A stretch of 64,000 bases of DNA from Hymenopus coronatus (GCA_030762935.1 CM060883.1:49587001-49651000); one strand, 5' to 3'; counted from the stretch's first letter, positions 10,823 through 23,142 are shown. A program made the numbers and translations. The notes: generated by a model from the letters alone, not told the origin.

Positions 10823-12173
10823 AGGTGTTTCAAAAATACGGGGCATAATTTTAGGTATGTATTTCCCACATGTAGACAATCAAATTAGTTCATTATAACA
10901 TGTGTCCGGAAATGCCTCATTTCCGAGTTATGGCCTTCACAACATTGAAATTCACTGGAACGTTTTTCTTTCCGCAGGTTGTTGGCATTACAGAAGATGT
11001 TCAAAATGTCCACCTGCTTGAATACAGACCTCACATATCCATCGATCAGGAAACCTTCGATCCAAGTACCGGCGAGCCGTAAGACTGAAGTGTGCAGGAG
11101 CGCCATCATGCAAGAAGTGAATGTGTTAATGATGATCAGTGGAGTGTCTTCGAAAACGCCAGGTATGGTGTTTTCCAGGAAGTTTGTGTACGCCTGCCCC
11201 GTAAGTCTGTTTACAAGTACATGGGGTCCAACTAATCGATCACCAATGATACCGGCCCACATGTTGAGGGAGAACCGCATCTGGTGATGAGATACAACAG
11301 TTGCACGTGGGTTTTCATGCGACCATACATGCTGATTGTGGAAATGTGTTATGCCATCTCTTGTGAACTGTGCTTCATCTGTAAATAATACGACGGCAGA
11401 AAAGTTCGGATTTACACCACACTGCTGCAAGAACCACTGACAGAACCTAACTCGTGCAGGGTAATCTGCTGGTGACAGGGCCTGTACACGTTGCAAATGA
11501 TAAGGATACAATTGATATTCGTTCAACAGTCTCCAGACAGTCGTATGAGGAACATTGACTTGCAACGCTAACCGTCGTGTGCTGATAGAAGGAGGCCTGT
11601 CCACAGCCTCCAGAATCTCCTCCTGCACTTCTGGAGTTGTAGATCTTGGTCGTCCCCTTCCGAAACCAGGAGAGGTGAATGTTCCATACTCGCACAGACG
11701 GGAATGGAGCCGTACAAATGTCTTCCGATCTGGACATTGTCGCTGTGGGTACCTCTCCTGGTACAAACGACGAGCCAGCGCAGCATTGCCGTCCGCCTTA
11801 CCGTACATGAAGTGTATCTCTGCCAGCTCTTCATTTGAATACATGTCGCACAGTCTTAACGCCTAAAGAACACTGAATGTAACCTTCCTCAGAATGAACT
11901 ACCAGAGCTCCCTCCTAATGTCTCCTTTGACGGCAAAGACCTGCGGAAAGAAAAACGTTCCGGTGAATTCCAATGTTGTGAAGGCCATAACTCGGAAATG
12001 AAGCATTTCCGGACATGAACTATTTTGATTGTCTTCAGGTGGGACTTACAATGTAGTAAAGGCCATAACTCGGAAATGAAGCATTTCCGGACACATGTTA
12101 TAATAAACTATTTTGATTGTCTTCATGCGGGAAATACATACCTGAAATTATGTCCCGTATTTTTGAAACACCT
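10823..12173. mobile_element. Tc1/mariner-superfamily-like DNA transposon with long inverted repeats, deletion derivative
   Basis: The ends AGGTGTTTCAAAAATACGGG (10823) and its inverse (12173) open inverted repeats of about 150 bp. These run through AGGTATGTATTTCCC, ATGTGTCCGGAAATG and GAGTTATGGCC. The right arm carries an extra partial copy of its own inner section (GGCCATAACTCGGAAATGAA appears twice, near 11986 and 12061). The interior is a truncated transposase on the minus strand. The element is about 1.35 kb and cannot be autonomous. Confidence 0.8.
10885..11844 (-). pseudogene. Truncated DDE transposase with N-terminal helix-turn-helix
   Basis: A 319-codon open frame. Residues 1-60 (MYSNEELAEIHFMYGKADGN...) form the helix-turn-helix region that I recall as DUF4817-like. 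A second helix-turn-helix follows (RRLALQVNVPHTTVWRLL). The DDE core begins with VLFTDEAQF (first Asp) and MWAGIIGDRLVGPHV. After about residue 240 the sequence shifts frame: the expected LHDGAPAHF (second Asp) lies in the neighbouring frame. The stretch that should carry the third acidic residue (SPDLNPLD type) is missing. Beyond it the frame runs into the terminal repeat. The protein could bind DNA but not catalyse transposition. Confidence 0.8.
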
Positions 12174-12480
12174 TGCATATTAGAATTATGCTCGGGGAAA
12201 AAGAGATAGTCATATTTGTAGAGGGTGAGGCGAGATTTTATCAGTATCAAACAGGCCCGTTCCATTATGGGCCAGATATTATGCACGCGAAAGTATACTT
12301 TGATCCTGAGTCAGTTTAAACAGGCCGTTCTGTGTCTGTTTTCGCTGCACTAACGATGGCAATACTATAACGCAGTGTCTAGGACCCAAGTTTCGGGGAA
12401 TCGGGTGCGAGCAGTCAGAGAGATAAATAGAGAAAAATAGCGCCCTCACCCTGCGAAAACACCAGAAGCGCTATCGTAAA
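12174..12480. other. Spacer between transposon and heat-shock-like promoter
   Basis: No gene or repeat recognised. Confidence 0.4.
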
Positions 12481-12610
12481 TTAACCAGAATGTTCTGGTA
12501 GTTTCCCCACCCCGCTTATAGAACTTTCTGGTATATTCTGTATAAGGCTTCCAGCCTCTATATAAGCAAGCATGTTCGCGACTGAACGTGTTAGTGCTTA
12601 CGTTTCTGTT
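12481..12610 (+). promoter_or_regulatory. Heat-shock-type promoter signature (HSEs plus TATA box)
   Basis: AGAATGTTCT (12487-12496) and AGAACTTTCT (12520-12529) are both perfect nGAAnnTTCn heat-shock elements. Further TTC units follow at 12536-12540 and 12549-12553. CTATATAAG at 12558-12566 is a good TATA box 20-30 bp downstream, and transcription would start near 12590. The layout matches insect small-HSP/HSP70 promoters. No heat-shock protein follows: the first ATG (12650) opens only 8 codons. It is 0.8 kb upstream of the NOP10 start, so it could be that gene's promoter, an orphan, or part of a mobile element. Confidence 0.55.
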
Positions 12611-12907
12611 GTCTGCTCCGTCTGAGTCTGGACGATTGTGACTTCACAATGAATGCTACTAATGCAGGAGGTTAGAAACACCTCGTGTTCGATTTCCAAT
12701 AAGCGGAATTAACCGAAGAAGAGGCTGGATTGAGCATATTTCATTACTTCGTGCAAGAAGTGCAGCGACAGTGAAATTTTGAGCTGATTACATCAGTGAA
12801 GTGGCAGTGAGAACTGGACAAAATCAGGGTACTTTCCTGTAGATTAGGGAGTACTTTAATAAATGTTTTTATTAGAGCTGTAACAATAGTAATACATTAT
12901 GTGCTGA

Positions 12908-12985
<78 letters not shown>
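12908..12985. repeat. (AAT)n microsatellite with one interruption
   Basis: About 25 AAT units broken by AAC near 12953. Confidence 0.95.
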
Positions 12986-12989
<4 letters not shown>

Positions 12990-13009
12990 CTGATGATGCT
13001 GAATACAGC

Positions 13010-13115
13010 AGGTACCTGTGGCCGCACTAACTAAAGTGCCGCCCTTTGGTGCTTCGTGTCGCAGCGGATCGCGGGTTCGAGTCCCGCTTTGGACAAAGGT
13101 GTTGTGTGTTTTTAA
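13010..13115 (+). repeat. SINE-E copy (tRNA-derived head)
   Basis: GTGGCCGCACTAACTAAAG, then GCGGGTTCGAGTCCCGC as a perfect box B with T-arm stem, then CAAAGGTGTTGTGTG. It matches 4198-4380. No complete cloverleaf can be folded, so it is a SINE head rather than a tRNA gene. Confidence 0.65.
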
Positions 13116-13393
13116 ATGCGTATATGTATGTATAAGCAAAAAGAAAACTGTAAATAAATAGGTTAACGAAGAGTGTTTTTTCATTATAAAAAGTATGAAT
13201 ATAGGGAATTTTAAATGAAAGGGAATTTTTTAAGCGTATGAGAGCGATATTTCATTTGCGTAGCATGGTCACTCTGTTCCAGAAGCAGGGTCAAAGACGC
13301 GAACACGTGCTGCGCTCTTATAGAACTGTATGGTTGTTTGTGGTTTCTGCTGCGTTAATTTTTGGGAAAGGTGTTCTTTTAGTTTTTGCAGCC

Positions 13394-13447
13394 ATGTATA
13401 TGATGTACTATTTAGACTCAGAAGGGAAACGAGTATACACATTTAAG
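13394..13447 (+). CDS. Nop10: NOP10 coding exon 1
   Basis: 18 codons, [18 protein letters not shown], ending AAG before donor GTAAGT at 13448; phase 0. Confidence 0.95.
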
Positions 13448-16400
13448 GTAAGTAATGTTTGAAAATAAATCCTTAAAGAAATTACTGACAGTTTCGGGTT
13501 TGACACAAACAGGACTACTGCTTTGAGTTGTAATGCTTTTGTAAATATGTGCAATATGTCACCTGATGATGCCTATTCCTTCCTATTATTAAAAAGGTTT
13601 AAATTTTGTTATCTTCTCTTGTCATATCAAAGGCATAATAAATGCTCATCAGAAAAATATAACCTATTTTTTACTGACTGTTATTTGCAATACAAAGAGT
13701 GTGAGATCCGCCATTCATACAAAATGTTGCATATGTAGAGCAATCGAAGTTTTAGTTTAGCATTCATATAAGGCATTCAGTAAAAGTTCCGTATCTATCG
13801 CAATCAAATTCGTCTATGATAGATATGATACTAGATAAGCTCCCGTTGATGGAGCGCTCGGAATGGCTTTATGAATCTGCACTAGTACTTCATTTATTTC
13901 CGTATATGATCCAAATTTGGGACTATTGTTATATTTGTCATTAGAGCCGCTTTGTACCTATTTTTTGGTCTGTAAGAGCTGCCATAAACTTTTAAGGACC
14001 TGAGCTGCAAAGGTAGCCCAGGGATGTCTTTTGTAATTGTGGTACTGGAGCAGTTGCGGTATGGCCCCGAGTGCGGAGTGATGAGGGCGTAGCCGAGGGT
14101 GTTGTTAAACAAAAATCCCAACAAGTTCAAAACTTGACAATCTAGTGGATTTCAAATATAGACATTTTAATATTTTCAACACTTTCAAATCTGGATTGCC
14201 TGTGGAAGCTTTATCATATAACTTCTTTTAGTTGACTGAATTTACAATCAGCATGTGTTGACTATCCTTGTCTATCTATGAATGGCAATGTGTCATGCAT
14301 TGTTGTGATATATTACATTTTGTCATTAAAGGCATTTTGTTTGTTCCTCTTATAGAAGGAAGCACCAGATGGAACACGTACTATGTCTGCACATCCGGGT
14401 AAGTCTCATTTTGACGATGTATTTATATGCTAATAATATAAATAGATCCATAAACCATTAGTGTCATTTTAATGGTCGCTGGTAAGATATATCATGGGCA
14501 GAAGAAGAGGAAACTTTCACTAAAAGTCTATTCAGATCATTCCAATAAATTTTATGAGACTTGTACTACTGTTTTTTGAGTTTATATATTTACACACAAT
14601 ATCAGGACATATTTTTTGAGGTTTAAGAAAGTAGCATGACAACAATTTAGAAGAAAATATACTGGTTTTGCTTTATTTCTCTTAAAATTAATCTTATCTA
14701 AGCTTCCACTCTACTCAAAAGTAGTAGCACAAATTTGACCTTCACACACTTCACATTTTATATATTTCTGTTGTTCTGGTCTACTAGTTACAGCATCATT
14801 CAGCTGCAGAGGACATGTGTTTCATCATTGCAATCTCTCTCTTATCTCTTTCGTTTGCATACCAGCAATACTTCATTGTTGAATCCATTTGTTTAAAAAT
14901 GTATTATTTCATGACAAACAGGTGCAAAATTGCAGGTGATTATTATTGGCTTCATTGTGTATGCATTTAATTGCATCTTTTTGACGTATTGATGTGATCT
15001 CAATCACTTGAAAGGAAGATGGTGGAAATTAAAATCTAATTTTAGTCCTAACTACAGAGAAGAGGACATTTAGTAACTTTCAGAAAATTCACAGAATGCT
15101 TTTTTGCACTAGAAAAGAGGATATGTCTGCAAAAGGAAATGATCAGTAATTATTTACAAGTTGGGCCGCTAGCTCTCTCCGCTGCAACTTATGCCAGTTT
15201 TGCACTCTAACGGGACCGGTGTGGTTAGAGAGGGATTATGGGTGGGGAGATGGTTTAAAAAACTAATGTTGTATCCATTGAGCTGTTAGGAGTTGTTGGA
15301 AATATCGATAATGAGGTACTACCACAATATAAAATTAGAAACATACATTTATATACACACACTAACCTAAACGGATTGGAACCTAACCTCGCGCTAAATT
15401 TGAAATCCACAGGCTTTGAAATTGTCATCATAAATACAAAGTCAATCAATCGCACTTAGTTTCATTCGATTTTAGAGTGGCCGAAGTTCTGCATAATAAA
15501 ATTCACTGAACAGCTGTATCTGCGTGAAACATACTCGTCATACATCAGCACAGCGTCTAGCGACATATGCCGGTGTTGCATTCCACAACACTGTTTGCCT
15601 GCCGCCGACAATGAAACTCAGGTTTTAGGCACTTTAGTGTGTAGTATTATTATATATTTACATTGCAAAAGTACTACAAGATTTCTTTATTTATATTCTA
15701 CTCCTTCTAGGCAACATACTTCATAAATATTCACAAAAAAGGATCACTACGCGCACATAATAAATTAGCGTTTAACTCAATTATGGAGCTTTTCCGATAA
15801 AAAAAAATTGGTGAAAACGTAACAAGTATAAACCAAACTTACAGTCAAACCACAATTTGTTTAATTTCTAGAGGGGCGTAAGTTCTCAATAATTACAAAA
15901 TGATCTATCATCACCTAGGTAAGATGGAAGCATAGCTCTTAGTGCTGGATAAGCTTAAATGGTAAAACACATGTATATCAATGACGATAAGTAAGCCATT
16001 TTCAATTTTCCTAACAAAAATCTAACAAGTAGAGGAAATATTGTGTTCTACACAAAATTTCAATATTGACATATTAAACATGTTTTGAGGCCTCTAATAA
16101 AAAAAGAAAGAAAGAAAAAGTATTTTAGGAAAATGTGTGTATATGAGGGAAAGATAATGAACAACATAACTCAAAAATTAAATGTTGGATAAATACTAAA
16201 CATGGCATTTAAGTTTGATACTTTCCCAAGATGCACAAAGATTTCCAAGAAAATCATCCCACTTGAGACTCTCCTTTGTCTATTAGTTTTTATTTTACCA
16301 AAAATGTCTCTAATAGTTTGATTAAAATGACCATATAATGTAAAATATTTACATGGCAAATAAAATGTGTATCTTGAGTTTTTCGGTTATACCCTGTGAA

Positions 16401-19400
16401 ATCATCTTCATTTAGAAGGAATTTTACAAATTTTGTATAAGTGGTGAACTATGTGAGCAGCGACATATCATGGTTTATGGATTAGAGAGTATGCACTTCA
16501 AAGTGTAAAAAAATAAAGGTGGAAGAGTGCTAGCAAAAGAAATAGAAAACAAATACATTCATTCAAACAATCAAAGTATTCAAAGCTTGTTACAAAAGTG
16601 AATTGACTTTTTTATCTGTGTTCTGTGTAGTATCCCTAAAACTAATGAATTCTTCATTAGTTCTCTAGGTGTCGTTACTGCCGTAGGTAGCTTTTACAGT
16701 TGCAACTTCTGCCCTAATATCAGAGAAACAAAATATGTTTCAGAAATCTCTTTTCTAATTTTGTGGGTCATGGCTGTGCTGATGTAAAATTTGAGGCAGT
16801 TCATGGATGCTTTCATGGTTGTCAACCCACAGTATGGGTTCTTTTGTAGTTGTTTCATATATTTAATATCTATGATCATATTGAGGAGGATGACTAAAGA
16901 AACAACTCATTGACTATAGACTCATGAATGTTGGGTTTTTAAAGATTTTATCTTCTTCAAATCCACAAATTTACTCTTATACACCTTCTTCCAGACTCTG
17001 TGGAGGATAGAGAATGATTCCAGTTACAGAAATCCCCCCCAAGCCAGGAATCAAACCCGGGACCTCTGGGTGAGAAGTCAACTTGCTGACCACTCAATCA
17101 TGAATACAGTCTGTATGGATTCTTGTGTCTTCCAATAAAAGGCTATCACATCTATACCAACTAACAGTGTTATTGGAGCTACATCTTCTACTATATCTCA
17201 ATTTAATGTTAGAATCCTGTAATTTCTGCCCTTACTGGTTGCTCATCATTTTAGCTATCAGTCTAACTACAAAAGTTTGTAAAAAACAGGGCTTGGATTT
17301 CATGTCCTTATTGAGAGTGCTGAATGATCTAAAAGAGTGAATTGCATTGAATAACTAAATAGGCACCTTTCAATGGCCACCTGGAAAAGCCCACTTCATA
17401 TTGTGCTGCCTTGCTGGGTGCAGAACCCACAGGAGAATCAGCTGAATTTGTAGTCAAGACTTAATAGACTTGGTTTCCCGTTTTCCGCTTTCATATTTTA
17501 TAGGCATAACTGTTTACTCACTATTCTGTGTTTTGGGTGGGGTGGTGGTTGATATTTGTATATGAGAGAGAGGAAGAAAGAGATTGAAAGCTATTCAACC
17601 ATTTCTGATAATTATTTCACCATTGAAAAGTCATATTTTTTCCAATGGACATTGTCTATAAAACATCTTCTAATTTCATTTCATAAGTAGTAATTGATTG
17701 AAATGGATTTACAGTCGTCTTGAAAATTACACATTGAAGTGACAAAAAAATATGCTTTCCTAGCAATATTTATGGTAATTTAATTTAATAATTAAGATAC
17801 ACCAAAGCAAAACTGCTTGTAATCCTGCAATATAACATATGCAACAGCAATACTAAAATATTTTAATAACGCTCAAATAATAATTTGTGCTTTGTTTTTC
17901 TTTGTATGTGATAAACAAGATGGAAGAGGATATGTGAAATAATTAATCATTACATATAAAAGGAAATTGTTTCCAGTTATTATTAGAAACCAGTCCGCTG
18001 GTTTGTATGTACAATCCATATTGTAATAAAAACTTATTTTATTCCTCCAACAAACAATTCTTTATTTCTTCCACTGATTACAAATGGAAATCTGTAGACC
18101 AATAAATATCTTTATTCATGCTTCCACAACAATTCTGCCAATAGTTTACTTTTGATTGATGCAATGACTACTACTGCATGCTATGAACTGATTCTCCCCT
18201 TTTTATATCTGTCGGTCATATGGCAGAAAATTTCCAAATTAGAAATGATTGAGGGAATGAATGGTTAGAAAATAGATTAACTTTAAATCTCCTACCCATT
18301 AATTTTATATTAAAAGTATATAATTAACTCATTAATATAATCATAATTTTAATTGCATCATTTCAAGATGGAGAAAAAAATTCCCCTTTTGATTGTGCAA
18401 TTAATCCTTTTAGATCTTCATGCTTACGTTTCTATGATTTTTTTTAATTACATTAATTCTTTTAATTTTCGATATTGAAATGGCATTTATTTTACCAATA
18501 ACTATTATCTAGAAGCAGTTGCATGTGCAAACAACCACAGGTGTCACATACACATTCAGGTATAACAATGCACAGCTTTGAAGAACTTGTCGGCAGCACA
18601 CATATTCAATAATGCAGGTTTAACAATCACAGCTTCTAGGCTAAAAGAACTCATGGATGGCAAACGTGTCCACTCATGCAGGTGCAACAATGCACAGCAA
18701 CAATCAACTATGACTTCCGAAACAAGCCACTCACACTTGCTCGATAACGGCTGCAGAGCATAGTCACAATGTTATTTTTCTCAATGGTTGAAGGCTATGC
18801 ATGTTTTCCAAAGAGGTTAACTTGGTGGCCTGAATCTGTATATTTACCAGTTTTACATTAATTGATTGAATATGTTAAGTGTCTAAGTGAGAACATTGTG
18901 TTATTAAATAACATGGCACCAAAGAGAAAGTATAAAGGTTTAAAATGTTGTACCTACGAGCTTTACTCGATCATTCTGACCCATGATTGTTCCACTGCCA
19001 AATGGTAATTACAGGCTATGCAGCATTTGTAAAACTGTTGAGCAGAGATTAAGAAAGTTAATACACTCCAATGATGTTCAACATCCTTTTGTGTGAATGA
19101 CTTATTGGTTATTAAGAATAGCTAGGCTTGTATGAAATTATGATTTTAAGAGGAATAGGGGGTGAATATACCATAAAAATCATTGTACAGCAATTTCATA
19201 AAGATAGACTATTGAATTAGTTAAATTGTTATTCAAATGCAACATCAACAGCAGGCTAGTTACATATAACATTTTTAAAAAAATAAGAAATTGGAGATGA
19301 AAAACTTTTTTGTAAAAACTGGATGTAAACCATGGTTAAATTTGTAACATTATCGTAAAGTTTCTTCATGCTATTAGCTGTTGACTGGTTGTTTGTTTTG

Positions 19401-19771
19401 AAGTTAAGGGTTGTATTGATTAATCTATGGTCTACAAAGAGCATTACACTCTTCTGTGGCCCATGCTGAAAATAATGGTTCCTTAATTGTATCACACCTG
19501 CAGCGGGAGGGAAGACAGTAAATAGTATATTGTCTATAAGCATAATTCACTTGAATGTGTGTACTAGTAACTAGTAATTACTTTGTACAAACCATCTCAG
19601 AAATCTATTCCTCAGTTGTACAATTTTGAAAATGTACAGTATTTACATTATAGTTGTCGCATGTTTGTTTCAGCTCGGTTTTCTCCGGAAGATAAATTCT
19701 CCAAACAGAGAATAACAATAAAAACAAGATTCAATCTGCTGCCAACTCAGCACCCAGCTCCAGTCTATTGA
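13394..19771 (+). CDS. Nop10: NOP10, H/ACA ribonucleoprotein complex subunit 3 (three exons)
   Basis: Joined exons 13394-13447, 14356-14398 and 19674-19771 give 195 nt, or 64 residues plus stop, exactly the usual NOP10 length. The protein begins [16 protein letters not shown], has [14 protein letters not shown] in the centre and RITIKTRF towards the end. These are the beta-hairpin, linker and helix blocks of the family. NOP10 acts in the nucleolus and Cajal bodies. It bridges the pseudouridine synthase dyskerin/Cbf5 and NHP2 in H/ACA snoRNPs, which modify rRNA and snRNA and support telomerase RNA. All splice sites are consensus (GTAAGT donors, TTATAG and TTTCAG acceptors), with intron phases 0 and 1. 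The frame stays open upstream to 13238, but ATG 13394 sits in a good context (GCAGCCATG) and gives the family length. A weak ATTAAA lies at 19790. Confidence 0.95.
13448..14355 (+). other. NOP10 intron 1
   Basis: 908 bp, GTAAGT...TTATAG. No gene or recognisable repeat inside. The part around 13960-14110 is less AT-rich but unidentified. Confidence 0.9.
14356..14398 (+). CDS. Nop10: NOP10 coding exon 2
   Basis: 43 nt encoding [14 protein letters not shown] plus the first base of the next Ala codon; donor GTAAGT at 14399. Confidence 0.95.
16025..16451 (+). repeat. R1 repeat fragment, strongly diverged
   Basis: Recognisable by AAGTAGAGGAAATATTGTG, TTTCCAAGAAAATCATCCC and GCAAATAAAATGTGTATCTTG in R1 order. 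The 3' third is missing. Confidence 0.65.
16976..17105 (-). repeat. SINE-G fragment (tRNA-Glu-like head)
   Basis: Matches the right half of the copy at 32984-33259: CTTCCAGACTCTGTGGAGG, then AATCAAACCCGGGACCTC and GTGAGAAGTCAACTTGCTGA. Confidence 0.7.
18540..18710. repeat. Loose short tandem repeat
   Basis: Variants of CAGGTATAACAATGCACAGC recur near 18556, 18615 and 18680. Spacing is irregular. Confidence 0.4.
19674..19771 (+). CDS. Nop10: NOP10 coding exon 3 with stop
   Basis: It completes the Ala codon of HPARFSP, continues through [15 protein letters not shown] and ends at TGA 19769-19771. Acceptor TTTGTTTCAG. Confidence 0.95.
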
Positions 19772-20177
19772 AATGAATGATGTGCTGTAATTAAAAGAAA
19801 ATTTCATGTAAGTACTTCCCAATAATTCATTGTAATACATTTATTTTAAACTCTTGATATATTATACATTGTAGATATAATATTATATACATTGCATAAT
19901 ATAATGGAAAGTAGTAATATTGATACACAGGATAGTATTAGCAGTTGAAGAGAGAAAATATCCTTGAGAATATTTAGAGATATAAAAACAGTCTAGGAGA
20001 GGGGAAAAGTACATAGAGTTATGCAATCAACTGGGGTGAGAAGGATTTGTATGGGCGAGAACAGGGCTTAAAAATTTGATAGGCTTGGCATGATGATAAT
20101 GTAAGAAAATGTTCAGAGAAGTTGATACTGAGTTCCATTGTATATTTTATTGTAATTAAACAAAGATATGGAGAAGC
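19772..20177 (+). other. NOP10 3' flank
   Basis: ATTAAA at 19790-19795 is a candidate polyadenylation hexamer. Nothing else recognised. Confidence 0.4.
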
Positions 20178-20416
20178 CCTCATGGGTAGTGTGGTGGTAG
20201 TGTGTCTGCTTCACATTCAAAAGGTTGAGAGTTTGAATCTCACTTAGAGTTGCCCAGATAAGGTTTTTTTCAAGGTTTTCCCTTATCCTGAGAAGACAAA
20301 TGTCGAGTAGCTTTAAGCTCCATGGACTCCGAGATCATTTGAGCATCATTTCACCAATTTCATTCATTGTCCAATATGACCAACCAGGTTAAAGGACGTT
20401 AAGCTACAAAAAAAAT
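20178..20416 (+). repeat. SINE-A copy, near complete
   Basis: Head GTGTGGTGGTAGTGTGTCTG, box-B-like GAGAGTTTGAATCTC, middle TTATCCTGAGAAGAC, tail AAAGGACGTTAAGCTAC followed by an A run. Confidence 0.85.
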
Positions 20417-21363
20417 ATATGAAGAGATAAATTTGGCAATGAAAATGGGAAAAATCGGATGGGGCAATAGAAATTAGGTGAATTTTATCCACAAAAGGAG
20501 AGAAAAATGTAAAAGCTCTGGTAACTTCTTGGGTAAAGTCAGAGAGAAATGGATAAAAATGATCAGCAAAAAGATGGAAGAGGAAAGAGGCTAAAGGAGG
20601 GGGGGGGATAGCATGATTTATAGCAAGGTCCACTATATACATGTAACTGTGACATTACGGTGTATTGGTGGACAAAGGAACAAATAAAAGTAGCAGCTCT
20701 AAGTAAGGTGTAAGAAAATTGTAGGAATGTATGTACAGTATTATGGTTAATATAGTTTTATATATGTTATAAAGTATGCCAAAGCAAGGCATCTCTAAAA
20801 GAAGATTGATCAGCTATAGAATCCAAGAAATTGGAATTGAATCCTTCATTTGCACTACAGATGAAATACATTAGAGAGAATCTGCAATAAGTCCTTTATA
20901 ATATGACTTAATATGTAGGAATACATACTTGATAATGGTTTTCATGCTGTCCATGAATTGAAGCTCGCCCAGTTGAAGACCCTTATATTTTAACTGGTAA
21001 AATTTAAACTATCTTAATATTATCTTTATTACAGACTTAATCCTCTATAGATATTAAGAGGTGTGTATGTATATATATAGGTCTGGACTTGATATGAAAA
21101 ATGTTTGTTGTGCAGGCTTTGGCTTGAAATTAATAACAGCAGTAGTGTTGGTAGTGACAATTGTGCATACTGTTATTGACTAGATAGTTGTAAGAAACCT
21201 GCTGATGGCAGTCTTTCGTGCTTCACGATGAACCACTGGTTGCAGGCACTTAGTAGTGTGTGCTGGCAAATGACATATGTATTTTTTTTGTCATGTATTA
21301 AAAATGTTTGTCATGGGATTTTATTCAAAATCATTTGGTCACTTTTGAGAAAATTAGATTGTT
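20417..21363. other. Intergenic, nothing recognised
   Basis: AT-rich with a purine-rich patch (20420-20610). No supported gene. Confidence 0.4.
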
Positions 21364-22285
21364 GAAAAATCTGATGTGTTACACTCACATGATTTTCTCT
21401 AGCTCGTCTACAAACTTCTTACATAAGATTATTCTACTTTCTGCACCTTGCTAATTGAGATAATCATTAGCAGAATGTTCTTACTATTTAGTTCCTTATA
21501 AGTAGAAAGAAAATAAGGGAATACACTAGGCTAAACCGATAGTCAAATGTTTTAAAATCTGTTGTTATTCGATTGTTATTGCAAATTGCTTCTTTGCTTG
21601 GCCAGGAGTAGAACAAAAAAAAAAAACGGACATTTCCTGTCTGAGAAAAGTATAAGTACTCACAACTGAAACCAAAAACAAGGAATATCTCAGAAATGGT
21701 TACCTCTACAACAAAACTGTAAAGGACATATATTGTGTGTTTTGATCAGATCAACATTTTCTGTGTTGTAAGTTTTTGTCTATCTCTTATTGCTTAGCAG
21801 TTAAGCAACATTTAGCAAAATTCATCCAGAATAAAGAGCTCTTCAGAGGCTATTCCCAGAAAATTCAAGATATACATTTTATTTGATATGTAAATATCTT
21901 TAATATACTGGATTTTAATCAAAATCGTTAAGAGCCTTTTTTTATACAATCAAAATTTTCGAAAATTTTTCCATGTAAAGGGTAATTGGGGGTGGGGGAT
22001 TTTCTTGGAAATCTTCATGTCGCATCCTTGGAAGATACCAAACCTAAATACCAAGTTTAGTATTTAACGGTCTTTTCGTTTTTGAGCTATGCTGTCCATA
22101 GACACACACACAGACAGATACACGCACATACACATGGTCTTTTTTCTGAAAATGCCTCTTTTTTTGAGATACAGGGAGTACTAAAACATGTATTTCTAGT
22201 GAAATCTCGGTATCAAATTTTTGGGTGGAATACAATACTTCCTCTATACACTATGTACATAGTACATATAGAGAAAGTAAAAACA
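21364..22285 (-). repeat. R1 repeat copy, full length, inverted
   Basis: From TCTGATGTGTTACACTCAC to CATATAGAGAAAGTAAAA. Landmarks GGCTATTCCCAGAAAATTC and GTCGCATCCTTGGAAG are present. Confidence 0.85.
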
Positions 22286-22396
22286 TTTTGTGTAAGAGTA
22301 ACTGAGGATGGGGTAATTTTATTCAAAATCTTTATACCATATCTTTTGAAGATATTGAACTTAAACACTTAATATTTCTGATTTTTCATTTCTCTT

Positions 22397-23127
22397 TTTA
22401 CTTTCTCTAGAACATAAGTACAATGTACACAGTATGTACAGAAATTTGTTATAGAGATTTCACCAGAAATACATGTGAATAAAAACATTTTTAAAAAAGG
22501 ATTACATATGTGTGCCCTGAATGCGTTTGCAATCGGGTGTATGAGTAGTATCTTCCAAGGATGTAATATGCAGAGAAAAAACCCCTCCCTCCCCAAACTA
22601 CCCTTTACATGGAACATTTTTCAAAATTTTTGATTTTCAAAAAATGACTTAACAATTTTGATAAAAGGTGTATATCCTGAATTTCTTGGGAATAACTTCT
22701 GAAATCCTTTTCATTCAGAAAGATTTTTGCATAACTGGTAAACCGTAAGATATTGACAAAAGCTTACTACACAAAAAATGTAGATCTTGTTAAAAAAAAA
22801 ATGCACAACTTGTATCATGTACATATTTTTTTGATAGAGCTGACCATTTCAGAGATATTCCCCATTATTTGTTTCAATTTTAAAACACCTTAAATTTTCT
22901 CAAACAGGATGCCCCTCGTCCAGTTCATATCTCTTTTGTTTTACTCCTGGCCATGGAAATACAATTGCATATTGAAAGCTTTAACTTAGCATATTCCATT
23001 ATTTCCTAAAGACTAAATAATGTTTGCCTTGATTAGGAATATGTAGACAGAAGAATAATCTTTTGTAAGAATAGTTTGTTTGTAAAATAGATAAAGATGT
23101 GTGAATGGAACACATAAGATTTTTTGA
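22397..23127 (+). repeat. R1 repeat copy
   Basis: Starts TTTACTTTCTCTAGAAC, ends GAATGGAACACATAAGATTTTTT. It faces the preceding copy hairpin end to hairpin end, 110 bp apart. Confidence 0.8.
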
Positions 23128-23142
23128 TTTGGCATTCATCAA

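Larger units (their letters stand above)
14399..19673 (+). other. NOP10 intron 2 (5.3 kb)
   Basis: GTAAGT...TTTCAG. It contains a decayed R1 fragment (16025-16451) and a SINE-G fragment (16976-17105). It also has an unidentified less AT-rich block (about 15130-15640) and a loose three-unit repeat around ACAATGCACAGC (18550-18700). The rest is AT-rich. No independent snoRNA could be identified by eye. Confidence 0.85.

Noticed and set aside
12600..12860. A heat-shock protein gene downstream of the promoter-like site
   Set aside because: No frame resembles HSP70 or alpha-crystallin proteins; the first ATG is followed by a stop after 8 codons.
13238..13393. 52-codon N-terminal extension of NOP10
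   Set aside because: The frame is open, but NOP10 proteins are about 64 residues and begin at the MYxxYYL block. The sequence before it is unlike the family.
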